Assembly (NCBI GenBank): GCA_005223095.1
Contig: NJBQ01000005.1
Location: 1 to 59,484 of the forward strand
Direction: 5' to 3'
Source of the DNA: Candidatus Aerophobetes bacterium Ae_b3a
GTDB lineage: Bacteria; Aerophobota; Aerophobia; Aerophobales; AE-B3A
DNA length: 59,484 nt
Shown: piece by piece, positions 19,428 through 27,773 of the stretch
How positions within the stretch are numbered: position 1 is the stretch's first letter
Layout: every line of letters starts with the position of its first letter
Notes under the pieces: model-generated
What the model was told of the DNA's origin: nothing
Databases searched by the model: none
Seen by the model: only the letters and a program-made list of their open reading frames with translations
Translations under genes and position numbers: made by a program

Positions 19428-20516
19428 ATGAGAAAGGTGAAAATTGGTGTTGTTGGATGTGGTGATGTTGCTTTTCGCTCATATCTACCGGATATAGCTT
19501 CACTAACAAAAGAAAAGATAGACCTGGTAGGTGTTTGTGATATTGCTGAGGAGAGAGCTAGGAAGGCAGCAAAAGAGTTTAAGGCAAAGGAGTACTACCT
19601 CAACTATAATGAGATGCTCAAGAAGGCAGACATCGAGGTCGTGGTTAATTTAACAGATATGCTTCATCATGCACCCTTTTCTCTGCTTGCCATAAAGGCA
19701 GGAAAACATGTCTATACTGAAAAACCTATGGCAGCTACGCTCGAGGAAGCGGATACCTTAATTGAAGAGGCAGCTAGGGCTGGTATCAAGATAGCATCTG
19801 CTCCACCAGTCATGCTAAGCCTAGCTGTTCAACAGGCAAAGAGAATTATTAATAGGGGTACCATCGGTAAGGTATGTTTTGTTTGTGCACATAGTTCCAG
19901 TGCAGGACCAGCCTCATGGAAAGAATACTCATCAGATCCTACCTGGTTTTACAAAAAGGGTGCAGGACCCCTTTTTGATCTGGCTGTCTATTCCCTCCAT
20001 GCCATTACGGGAATCTTGGGACCGGTTAAGAAGGTTACCGCCTTCTCAGGAATAGCTATTCCTGAACGTATTATTGGGGGAGGTGCAGCTATAGGTAAGA
20101 CAATAAAAGTGGAGGTGGATGATAACACTTTGATGCTTTTAGACTTTGGCGATATAACTTTTGCCTATATAGACGGAACTTTCTGTATGCAAGCAAGCAA
20201 AAGTTCTGACATAGAATTCTTTGGCAGTGAGGGAACAGTTACCTTGAACCCTTATTATTATGGTGAAGGTCCACCCGTAGGTCTCTATGCAAAAAAGAAA
20301 GAATTTGGTCTAAAAGGTTGGAGTACGCCAGTTGCAGCCCAAGCAGAGGAGACATATTCTCTCGGCGATGGAATTGAGCATCTGGTTGATTGTATTACCC
20401 AGGACAAAGAACCACTAATTAGTGCTGAACATGGCCGTCATGTTCTTGAGATTATAGTCAAGGTTTATGAGTCTGCTAAGAGCGGCCAAGTACAAAAGTT
20501 GACCACAACTTTTTAA
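19428..20516 (+). CDS. Gfo/Idh/MocA-family oxidoreductase
   Basis: KIGVVGCGDVAFRSYLPDIAS; AGKHVYTEKPMAATLEEAD; DPTWFYKKGAGPLFDLAVYSLHAITG. Confidence 0.92.
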   Translation: MRKVKIGVVGCGDVAFRSYLPDIASLTKEKIDLVGVCDIAEERARKAAKEFKAKEYYLNYNEMLKKADIEVVVNLTDMLHHAPFSLLAIKAGKHVYTEKPMAATLEEADTLIEEAARAGIKIASAPPVMLSLAVQQAKRIINRGTIGKVCFVCAHSSSAGPASWKEYSSDPTWFYKKGAGPLFDLAVYSLHAITGILGPVKKVTAFSGIAIPERIIGGGAAIGKTIKVEVDDNTLMLLDFGDITFAYIDGTFCMQASKSSDIEFFGSEGTVTLNPYYYGEGPPVGLYAKKKEFGLKGWSTPVAAQAEETYSLGDGIEHLVDCITQDKEPLISAEHGRHVLEIIVKVYESAKSGQVQKLTTTF

Positions 20517-20520
20517 CTAA

Positions 20521-20742
20521 CAAATAGACATTATCAGGGAACAGACTGGAAGGGGAGTCAAAAATCTGATATGCACAGCTTTAGGTACGGGAATAGCTAA
20601 AGCAACTGACCTTTTAATTGAAGGAATTAGGAAAACACTTCGCCAACGAATCTATATGGGACCCAAGGTAGATAAATTAAAGATAGTGAGGAGTGAACTG
20701 CAAGATAAAGCAGGAGCCTCGAGGCAATATTGGATGCCATAA
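20521..20742 (+). pseudogene. Possible ROK-family C-terminal remnant
   Basis: TALGTGIAKATDLLIEGIRKTLRQRIYMGPKVDKLKIVRSELQDKAGAS resembles a ROK C-terminus; no N-terminal domain. Confidence 0.4.
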
Positions 20743-20825
20743 GGGCAGGTGCTACCAGAATAGGAGCAACAGCAACAGAGAAGATAATAGAAAGCTGGAT
20801 AAAATTCCAGGCGAAAACAAGTTAA
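20718..20825 (+). pseudogene. DeoC-like aldolase C-terminal remnant
   Basis: LEAILDAIRAGATRIGATATEKIIESWIKFQAKTS* resembles the DeoC terminal AGA(S/T)RIG(T/A)S motif. Confidence 0.5.
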
Positions 20826-20840
20826 TTTCAGGGAGCTAGG

Positions 20841-20975
20841 ATGTCCAAAAAGATAAGGACAGGTATTATAGGAAGTGGATTTATAGGTTTGATTCGCAAG
20901 GTATTGCAGGGAATGGCTGAGGGGAGCTTTTCTAAACCTTCACAGTGGGAGAAAAACTATGTTAGAGGAAATTAA
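20841..20975 (+). pseudogene. Internally deleted Gfo/Idh-type oxidoreductase micro-ORF
   Basis: MSKKIRTGIIGSGFI joined in frame to GLIRKVLQGMAEGSFSKPSQWEKNYVRGN*. Confidence 0.5.
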
Positions 20976-22575
20976 TTCTTTACTTAGAGTTATGCAGAAA
21001 GAAGGAGTCATTGGGTCTTCTCAAATAACCGATGTTCAGAAAAAGAGAGTTAAGGAAGCAGCCAGGAGGCTGCCTCTCAATTTCTATCTTCATCATAAGT
21101 CTCTGAATATCTCACAGGGAAAGGTCTATTTTCTTATTGAGGAGGAGAAAGAAAAGAAGCTGGTTTCTTGTGTCTGCGGAAAGGTCAACGATGATCAATT
21201 TGTAGCTGATGAAACTATAAATATAGATGGTTTCAGTCTCAAAATCTGTCCCTTGACACATGAGAATGCTATGGTCATCAGAAAAATTTTTAGTTATACT
21301 GCTCCCACTGTTTTAGGCACTGAACCTGCTTTTGGCACCGGGGATAGGATAGGGGGAGAAGCCTCTGCTACTCCCGGTCACATCAGGGCAGTGAGGAATT
21401 ATGATGTAACCGCATTTTTTGCCCAGCAGTCGGTAAGGGAAAATGCTCGTACAAAAAGAACATTCCAGGATGTTCTTGATGATGTCACCTGGGGAGTCTT
21501 TCAGGAGGGATATAAAGGCAGATGGGGTGCAGATGCTGACCACTTAATGGATTTAGCCAGTATGGGTCTGGCGGTAGATGCAGGATTTACTATGTTTACT
21601 GTTGATCCCTCTTATTGCATCAATGACGCTGCTGTCAATATGGGAAAGAGAGAATTGAAAAGAGAATGGGCAAAGTTGTTCAGAACCAGGAAGGAGGCTG
21701 ATAATTTTCTGGATAAATATCTTTGCCTCAAAGAAGAGTTAGTCAGCGGCAATTACAAATTGCCAATCAGGTATAATGAGGGACAGATAATGCGCATTGC
21801 AGTGCAATATCTAAGGGCAATACGATTTACCATAGATGCTTATGCTGCCATTGCTCAACACAAATGTGACAGTGACTTTGATTTTGAAATGTCCGTTGAC
21901 GAAACGAGCATAGCTACGAGTGCTCTGGCCCATTACTTAATTGCCAGGGAATTGAATAATGCCGAAGTAAAGCTAACCAGTCTGGCGCCAAGATTTGATG
22001 CTGGTTTTGAAAAAGGCATAGACATTAGGGCCAATGATGGAAAAAAGCCTTTGCCGTCTGATCTAAGGAAATTTGAGGATAGCATTAAAGAGCATTCTTT
22101 AATTGCCAGAAAAATGGGTCCCTATAAACTATCTGTTCACTCAGGGAGCGATAAGTTCACCGCCTATCCTCTGATCAGTAAATATACAGAGGGAATGTTC
22201 CACCTAAAAACTGCCGGAACAAGTTATCTGGAAGCAGTCAAGGTTATAGCGCAGTATGATTCTTCTCTCTTTAGAGAAATGCATCAATGTGCTTTGGCCA
22301 CATTTGGGAAAAACCGTCTCAGCTACCATCTAACTACTAATTTGAGCAATATTCCTTCTATACGGGAGCTAAGTCAGGCAGAAGTAGTTAAAGAGTTAAC
22401 AATAAATGATGATTGGAGACAGGTTATCCACGTAGCTTATGGTGTTTTGCTAGATGAATTTGGAAAGAGAATGGTGAATGTCTTAACAGAAAATAGAGAG
22501 GATTATTATCAAAGCGTGGCTAAACATATAAGGAGGCATCTGGAAGTTTTTGGTGTAAGAAAAGAGAGCCTATAG
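20959..22575 (+). CDS. Tagaturonate epimerase family protein (UxaE-like)
   Basis: 538 aa; GTGDRIGGEASATPGHIRAVRNYDVTAFFAQQSVRENARTKRTFQDVLDDVTWGVFQEGYKGRWGADADHLM; family recognised from motif memory. Confidence 0.7.
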   Translation: MLEEINSLLRVMQKEGVIGSSQITDVQKKRVKEAARRLPLNFYLHHKSLNISQGKVYFLIEEEKEKKLVSCVCGKVNDDQFVADETINIDGFSLKICPLTHENAMVIRKIFSYTAPTVLGTEPAFGTGDRIGGEASATPGHIRAVRNYDVTAFFAQQSVRENARTKRTFQDVLDDVTWGVFQEGYKGRWGADADHLMDLASMGLAVDAGFTMFTVDPSYCINDAAVNMGKRELKREWAKLFRTRKEADNFLDKYLCLKEELVSGNYKLPIRYNEGQIMRIAVQYLRAIRFTIDAYAAIAQHKCDSDFDFEMSVDETSIATSALAHYLIARELNNAEVKLTSLAPRFDAGFEKGIDIRANDGKKPLPSDLRKFEDSIKEHSLIARKMGPYKLSVHSGSDKFTAYPLISKYTEGMFHLKTAGTSYLEAVKVIAQYDSSLFREMHQCALATFGKNRLSYHLTTNLSNIPSIRELSQAEVVKELTINDDWRQVIHVAYGVLLDEFGKRMVNVLTENREDYYQSVAKHIRRHLEVFGVRKESL

Positions 22576-22652
22576 CGCTTAGTTTTAGTCATAGACGGAG
22601 TCTAACGAGGTTTTTTTGTGTAAACCGCTTGAGAAGATTAAGAAATCCAGCC

Positions 22653-23726
22653 TCACTCTTTTACCATAACAATTTGCTTCTTTAAGCCCTTCTTTTTCTT
22701 CATCATTTCAATAGCCTTTTTCAGCTCGTGCAAAGGAAGTTCCTCAGTGAGAAGATAGTCAATGCCTAATCGTCCTGAGGCTAGAAGTTTAGCTGCTCTA
22801 TTAAACGTATCTAGGGTGACGGCATAAGTGCCTACCACAGTCAACTCACGAAAATAGATATCAAAAGGTTTAATCTGGGAAAAAGCTTTAATGTCAGCCA
22901 CACCAAAGATGTTAACTATCCCTCCCTTTTTGGCCATCTGAATAGCCTGTTCTGTCGTTTGGGGAGAGCCAACCGCTTCTATGACTACGTCTGCTCCTTG
23001 ACCAGAAGTAATCTCTTTTACCTCATTTACAGGGTCAGTTCGCATTGGGTCAATAACAAAGTCTGCGCCTCGAGCTTTGGCTAGCTTTCTTCTTTCTGAG
23101 ATACCCTCCGATACTATTATTTGCGAAGGGCCCTGAAATTTAACTAGCTCAAGGAGTAAAAGACCCACCATTCCTGCTCCTATAAGAAGAACCGAGTCTC
23201 CTTCTTTAATTCTTGATAAATCTATACCATGAAGACAACAGGCGGTTACCTCGATAAATGCACCGGCTATGTAAGATAGGTTATCTGGCAGTTTATAAAG
23301 AACTCGGGCGGGTAGTTTAATATATTGAGCAAAGGCTCCATTGTTTACTATCTCACCTGCTCCCCCTATAGCCTGCACACTTTCACAAAGATTGCTTTTA
23401 CCTCTAAGGCAGGCTGGACATAACCCACAGTTAATTATGGGAATAGCACTGACCCTGTCTCCAACCTTGATAGGGATTTGGCCGGTTAAGTTGGCGTAAC
23501 TAGTAACCTTTTCTCCCACTTTCTCTATAGTACCGGAGAATTCATGTCCCAGAATAACCGGCATCTTCACCGGAAAACTACCTTTATACATATGAACATC
23601 GGTCATACAAACTCCACAACGAGCTACCCTGACCAAAACCTCGTTTTCCTCGATTGAGGGAATAGGGATTCGGCGAACAACTATCTTGCCAGGTTTTTCT
23701 AAGTAAGCTGCTTCCATCTTTTTCAT
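22653..23726 (-). CDS. Zinc-dependent medium-chain alcohol/polyol dehydrogenase
   Basis: CGVCMTDVHMYKG, GHEFSGTIEKVGEKV, CGLCPACLRGKSNLCE, VLLIGAGMVGLLLLEL. Confidence 0.93.
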   Translation of the reverse strand: MKKMEAAYLEKPGKIVVRRIPIPSIEENEVLVRVARCGVCMTDVHMYKGSFPVKMPVILGHEFSGTIEKVGEKVTSYANLTGQIPIKVGDRVSAIPIINCGLCPACLRGKSNLCESVQAIGGAGEIVNNGAFAQYIKLPARVLYKLPDNLSYIAGAFIEVTACCLHGIDLSRIKEGDSVLLIGAGMVGLLLLELVKFQGPSQIIVSEGISERRKLAKARGADFVIDPMRTDPVNEVKEITSGQGADVVIEAVGSPQTTEQAIQMAKKGGIVNIFGVADIKAFSQIKPFDIYFRELTVVGTYAVTLDTFNRAAKLLASGRLGIDYLLTEELPLHELKKAIEMMKKKKGLKKQIVMVKE

Positions 23727-23831
23727 TGCTTATCTCCTCAAGGTAAATTTTCCCTGAAGTAATTTGTTTGTATTCTATGCTAAAAAAGAGCTATGTCAAA
23801 AAGTAGATACAGAATTGTCCTGAGGCATTTC

Positions 23832-23860
23832 TTGACAAATCCCTTAAAAGCGGCTATTGT
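23832..23860 (+). promoter_or_regulatory. Predicted promoter for argB; -35 lies at the edge of the GTCCTGAGG repeat end
   Basis: TTGACA - 17 nt - TATTGT, preceded by GAATTGTCCTGAGGCATTTC. Confidence 0.6.
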
Positions 23861-23881
23861 TTTGAAAAAGGAGGGTAATAA

Positions 23882-24736
23882 GTGGGAAAAGCTATGAATC
23901 GAGCTCAGATACTGGTAGAGGCACTTCCCTATATTAGAGAATTCTCTGGCAAGACCGTGGTCATAAAATATGGCGGAAAAGCCATGGTAGATAAGAATCT
24001 AAAGAGAAGAATAGCTGAAGATATAGTCTTGATGAGATATGTAGGGATAAAGCCGGTTATTATCCATGGCGGAGGAAAGGCTATTACCAGTATGATGAAA
24101 AAGCTCAATAAGGAACCTAAATTCATAAAAGGAAACCGAGTTACGGACAAAGGAACTATGGAAATTGTGGAGATGGTTCTAGTAGGTAAAATAAATAAGG
24201 AAATAGTCTCTCTCCTCAATCAATTTGGAGGTAAAGCCATCGGACTGGAAGGCAAAGATGGACAGCTCATTACAGCTAGAAAATGCAAGGATAAGAGCCT
24301 GGGTTTGGTAGGAGAAATAGAGCAGATAAACTCAGCTCTCATTGATCTTTTAGAAAGAGAAGGTTTTATCTCTGTTATTGCACCGATAGGGGTAAGTAGC
24401 AAAGGAGAGAGTCTCAATATAAATGCTGATACAGCAGCAGCGGAAATTGCTGCAGCATTAAAAGCAGAGAAGTTGATTTTCCTTACCGACGTAGAGGGAA
24501 TCTTGAAAGACCCTTCTGATGAAAAGAGTCTTATTCCCGGTTTAGCTATAAAGCAAACGGAGAATATGTTAGAGAAAGGGGAAATACAAAAGGGAATGAT
24601 AGCTAAAGTTAAGGCCTGCCAGATAGCTCTAAGAAAAGGGGTGAATAAGGTGCATATTATTAGTGGAAAAAGGTCTCATTCTCTTTTGTTAGAAATATTT
24701 ACTGATAAAGGGATTGGAACACAGGTTATAAAGTGA
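23882..24736 (+). CDS. argB: Acetylglutamate kinase
   Basis: VVIKYGGKAMVDKNLKRRIAEDIVLMRYVGIKPVIIHGGGKAI; NINADTAAAEIAAALKAEKLIFLTDVEGI. Confidence 0.96.
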   Translation: MGKAMNRAQILVEALPYIREFSGKTVVIKYGGKAMVDKNLKRRIAEDIVLMRYVGIKPVIIHGGGKAITSMMKKLNKEPKFIKGNRVTDKGTMEIVEMVLVGKINKEIVSLLNQFGGKAIGLEGKDGQLITARKCKDKSLGLVGEIEQINSALIDLLEREGFISVIAPIGVSSKGESLNINADTAAAEIAAALKAEKLIFLTDVEGILKDPSDEKSLIPGLAIKQTENMLEKGEIQKGMIAKVKACQIALRKGVNKVHIISGKRSHSLLLEIFTDKGIGTQVIK

Positions 24737-25887
24737 AAGGGAAGATGAAGATTATTATTGCTCCTGATTCTTTCAAAGAAAGTATGGGAGCCAAAGAAGT
24801 AGCTCTGATTATGGAGAAGGGGGTAAAGAGAGTATTCCCTGAGGCAGAAATAATAAAGATGCCTATGGCTGATGGAGGGGAGGGAACGGTAGAGTCACTG
24901 GTAGAAGTGAGGAGAGGCAAAATCATAAGAAAAAAGGTTACTTCTCCTCTGGGAAAAAAAATATATGCTTATTTTGGCATATTAGAAGATGAAATTACTG
25001 CTGTTGTAGAAATGGCACAGGCATCTGGCCTTTCATTAGTTCCACCCAGGGAAAGAAATCCTCTTTCCACCACCAGCTACGGTACGGGAGAGTTGATTAA
25101 GGAAGCTTTGGATAGAGGCTGCAGAAAGATAATTGTAGGAATTGGGGGAAGCGCTACTGTAGATGGAGGGGCAGGTATGGCTCAGGCATTAGGAGCAAAA
25201 CTTCTGGATAAAAGAGGAAAGGAAGTTTCTTTTGGAGGGGGGAGTCTAGGGAAAATTGTAGATATTAATATGGAGAAATTTGATGCGAGAATTGCTGATA
25301 TAGAAGTAATAGTTGCCTCTGATGTAGATAATCCTTTATGTGGTTCTGAAGGAGCAGCTAAGGTCTATGGGCCACAAAAGGGGGCTACCCCAGAGATGGT
25401 AGATATATTAAACAGAAATCTAGCTCATTTTGCCAGAATGATCAAAAAATTTCTAGGCAAGGAAGTAGCAGATACCCCGGGAGCAGGAGCAGCCGGCGGT
25501 CTAGGGGCTGGATTGATTGCCTTTTTAGGAGCTAAACTTGAACCTGGCATAGACCGGATGATAGATGCCTCTAATCTGGAAGAGAAATTAAAAGGGGCAG
25601 ACCTGGTGATTAGTGGGGAAGGGAGAATTGACGAACAAACAGCTTATGGAAAAACACCTATGGGGGTTGCTGAAAGGGCTAAAAAGGAGAATATTCCTGT
25701 AATTCTTATTGGGGGAGAAATCAGAATAGGGGGCAAGGTGCTGTATGAAAAAGGAGTAGATGCTCTGATTAGCAGCGTAGATCGGGTTTCTTCTCTTAGT
25801 GAAGTTATGAGAAATTCAAGACGGGCTCTGATGGACGCTAGCGAACGGGCAATGCGGCTGGTTAAAATCGGTTGCCTTTTGCGATAA
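24733..25887 (+). CDS. Glycerate kinase
   Basis: IIIAPDSFKESMGAKEVALIMEKG; PMADGGEGTVESL; GIGGSATVDGGAGMAQALGAKL. Confidence 0.95.
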   Translation: MKGKMKIIIAPDSFKESMGAKEVALIMEKGVKRVFPEAEIIKMPMADGGEGTVESLVEVRRGKIIRKKVTSPLGKKIYAYFGILEDEITAVVEMAQASGLSLVPPRERNPLSTTSYGTGELIKEALDRGCRKIIVGIGGSATVDGGAGMAQALGAKLLDKRGKEVSFGGGSLGKIVDINMEKFDARIADIEVIVASDVDNPLCGSEGAAKVYGPQKGATPEMVDILNRNLAHFARMIKKFLGKEVADTPGAGAAGGLGAGLIAFLGAKLEPGIDRMIDASNLEEKLKGADLVISGEGRIDEQTAYGKTPMGVAERAKKENIPVILIGGEIRIGGKVLYEKGVDALISSVDRVSSLSEVMRNSRRALMDASERAMRLVKIGCLLR

Positions 25888-25899
25888 ATTTGATATAAT
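25872..25899 (+). promoter_or_regulatory. Predicted promoter for the tRNA-Gly/tRNA-Arg transcript
   Basis: TTGCCT - 16 nt - TATAAT. Confidence 0.5.
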
Positions 25900-25920
25900 A
25901 GCCTTTGTTGTATCTTGATA

Positions 25921-26040
25921 ATCGTATATAGTATGTAGTATATCTGAAGGGAAATGTGTGAATCGTATTCCTTGGATGACATTGCATTATCTGTTTCAAA
26001 GTTTTGTGACGACATACTATATACGATATACGCAATACGA
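25921..26040. repeat. CGTATA-family inverted-repeat element
   Basis: ATCGTATATAGTATGT (25921-25936) is a perfect reverse complement of ACATACTATATACGAT (26012-26027). Confidence 0.85.
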
Positions 26041-26046
26041 GATAAT

Positions 26047-26122
26047 GCGGGAATAGCTCAGCCGGTAGAGCATCAGCTTCCCAAGCTGAGGGTCGCGGGT
26101 TCAAGTCCCGTTTCCCGCTCCA
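26047..26122 (+). tRNA. tRNA-Gly (anticodon CCC), CCA encoded
   Basis: GCGGGAA/TTCCCGC acceptor; TCAGC-TTCCCAA-GCTGA anticodon arm; GGTTCAAGTCC T-arm; T-CCA 3' end. Confidence 0.96.
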
Positions 26123-26196
26123 GCGCCTGTAGCTCAATTGGATAGAGCAACGGACTTCGGATCCGTAGGTTAGGGGTTCGACTCCTCTCAGGCGCG
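26123..26196 (+). tRNA. tRNA-Arg (anticodon TCG)
   Basis: GCGCCTG acceptor; ACGGA-CTTCGGA-TCCGT anticodon arm; GGGGTTCGACTCC T-arm; no CCA encoded. Confidence 0.94.
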
Positions 26197-26280
26197 CCCG
26201 ACGTTGTTTCAAGTTATAAGGGTTTATGCGTGCACCAAAAGACATTGCTCCAAGGAACCTTGCAGGAGCAAGAAACGTGA

Positions 26281-26362
26281 ATCGTATCTAGTATCTCGTA
26301 TCTCGCGTTCTTAAATCTCACGGCACAATACGCTATACGAGATACGAACAACGAGATACGAT
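26281..26362. repeat. CGTATCT-family inverted-repeat element
   Basis: ATCGTATCTAGTATCTCGTATCTCG ... CGCTATACGAGATACGAACAACGAGATACGAT. Confidence 0.8.
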
Positions 26363-26386
26363 GTCTACTGGGGAGGTGAGAGTGAA

Positions 26387-26794
26387 ATGGCAGGATTTGA
26401 GGAACTAGGGAAAAAATTGGATAAATTAACAGAAGAAATCAAAACTGTTGCTCAAGACGGGATAGAAAGGACAGCTAAAGAGGCTAAGGATTGGAGAAAA
26501 AAACTGGACGGATTGGGAAAAATAATTACAAAGACTACTCAAGAAGGAGTAGAATGGTTTAGCAAGGAAACAAAAGGATTTGGTGAGATTAATAAACTGA
26601 GATTACAGATGAGACGGGTGGAAAAAGACATAAATGATTTGCTTGAACAAACAGGAAGAAAAGCATACGAGTTACATCTTCAGAAAAAAATTGGTAATAT
26701 TCAGCTTAAGAGTTTAGGAGCGAAGATTACCAGGCTGAAAAAGGAGATAGAAACAAAGAAAAAACGAATTCAAAATTTGAAAAAAAGAAGCTAG
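26387..26794 (+). CDS. Hypothetical coiled-coil protein
   Basis: 135 aa Lys/Glu-rich; RBS-like GGGGAGGTGAGAG upstream; operonic with rnhA. Confidence 0.75.
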   Translation: MAGFEELGKKLDKLTEEIKTVAQDGIERTAKEAKDWRKKLDGLGKIITKTTQEGVEWFSKETKGFGEINKLRLQMRRVEKDINDLLEQTGRKAYELHLQKKIGNIQLKSLGAKITRLKKEIETKKKRIQNLKKRS

Positions 26795-26810
26795 CTAACA
26801 AGGCAAAGAA

Positions 26811-27227
26811 GTGGCAAATTTAGATAAGCTTATTCTCTATACTGATGGTGCCTCCCTGGGAAATCCTGGCAGAGCAGGAATAGGAATTATTATCTGTAAT
26901 CAAAATAGAGATGTAATTAGAAGAATGACTGAGTTCATCGGCATAAATACCAATAACGTAGCTGAATATATGGCTTTAATTTATGCTCTGCAAGAAGCTC
27001 TTTACCTAAAAGCAAAAGAGCTAAGTTGTTTTTTGGATAGTGAACTTGTGGTAAAGCAATTAGAGGGAAGCTATAAAGTCAAAGACAGCAAGTTAAAGCC
27101 TCTTTACTATCAAATAAAACATCTGGAAAATTTCTTCCAAAAGGTGAGCTTTAACTATATTAGTAGAGATAGAAATAAAGAGGCAGATAAGCTAGCCAAA
27201 GAAGCAGCAAAAAAGAAGAGGGGATAA
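26811..27227 (+). CDS. rnhA: Ribonuclease HI family protein
   Basis: LILYTDGASLGNPGRAGIGIII, TNNVAEYMALIYALQEAL, DSELVVKQLEGSYKVK, RDRNKEADKLAKEA; GTG start. Confidence 0.92.
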   Translation: MANLDKLILYTDGASLGNPGRAGIGIIICNQNRDVIRRMTEFIGINTNNVAEYMALIYALQEALYLKAKELSCFLDSELVVKQLEGSYKVKDSKLKPLYYQIKHLENFFQKVSFNYISRDRNKEADKLAKEAAKKKRG

Positions 27228-27566
27228 GGTGATCGCAGGATACTTGAGGTATCCTGAGGAAAGTCCGGGCTCCTTGAAAAGAATACTGGGTAACTCCCAG
27301 GAAGGGCGACCTTACAGATAGTGTCACAGAAAACATACCACTCATTATCTGTTAAGCTAGTGAGTAAGGGTGCAAAGGTGGGGTAAGAGCCTACCAGCGA
27401 GAAAATGATTTCTCGGCTGGACAAACCTTATTTGGAGCAAGGCCAAATAGGAGGGTCTAACCCTCGGGTAGGCCGCTGGAGGCCCAGGGTAACCTGGGTC
27501 CTAGATAAATGATCGCCGCTAGTAGAATTTTTGCTGGTAACAGAACCCGGCTTACGTTCCCCTCTT
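27216..27566 (+). ncRNA. rnpB: RNase P RNA (class A-like)
   Basis: GAGGAAAGTCCGGGCTCC, ACAGAA, GGTAAGAGCCTACCAGCG, AGATAAATGATCGCC, ACAGAACCCGGCTTA; P1 AAGAGGGGA/TCCCCTCTT. Confidence 0.95.
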
Positions 27567-27594
27567 CTTTCAGTATATAGCGTATGGCAAAGCA

Positions 27595-27689
27595 GTGAAT
27601 GGTCGTTAGTGAATAGTGAATCGCAAACAAGAAAGTAAATGATTGTAAGGTTTGATTAACAATTCACGATTCACGAAATACGATTCACC
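27595..27689 (+). repeat. GTGAAT element, copy 1
   Basis: GTGAATGGTCGTTAGTGAATAGTGAATCGCAAACAAG...ATTCACGATTCACGAAATACGATTCACC. Confidence 0.9.
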
Positions 27690-27700
27690 AGCTCTGTTGT

Positions 27701-27740
27701 GCGTGATGCGTATTACGCAATACGATATACGACATACGAA
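27701..27740 (+). repeat. GCGTATTRCGCAATACG family, copy 1
   Basis: GCGTGATGCGTATTACGCAATACGATATACGACATACGAA. Confidence 0.85.
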
Positions 27741-27773
27741 ATTGTCCGAGGCACTTCTTTTAGCACATCGCTG

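Noticed and set aside
25862-26245. 127-aa minus-strand ORF over the tRNA genes (and the 63-aa ORF 25954-26145)
   Set aside because: Antisense/sense translation of tRNAs; typical spurious '[17 protein letters not shown]' tRNA-derived product.
27155-27424. Minus-strand ORFs over rnhA 3' end/RNase P RNA
   Set aside because: Antisense of a structured ncRNA; no coding evidence.
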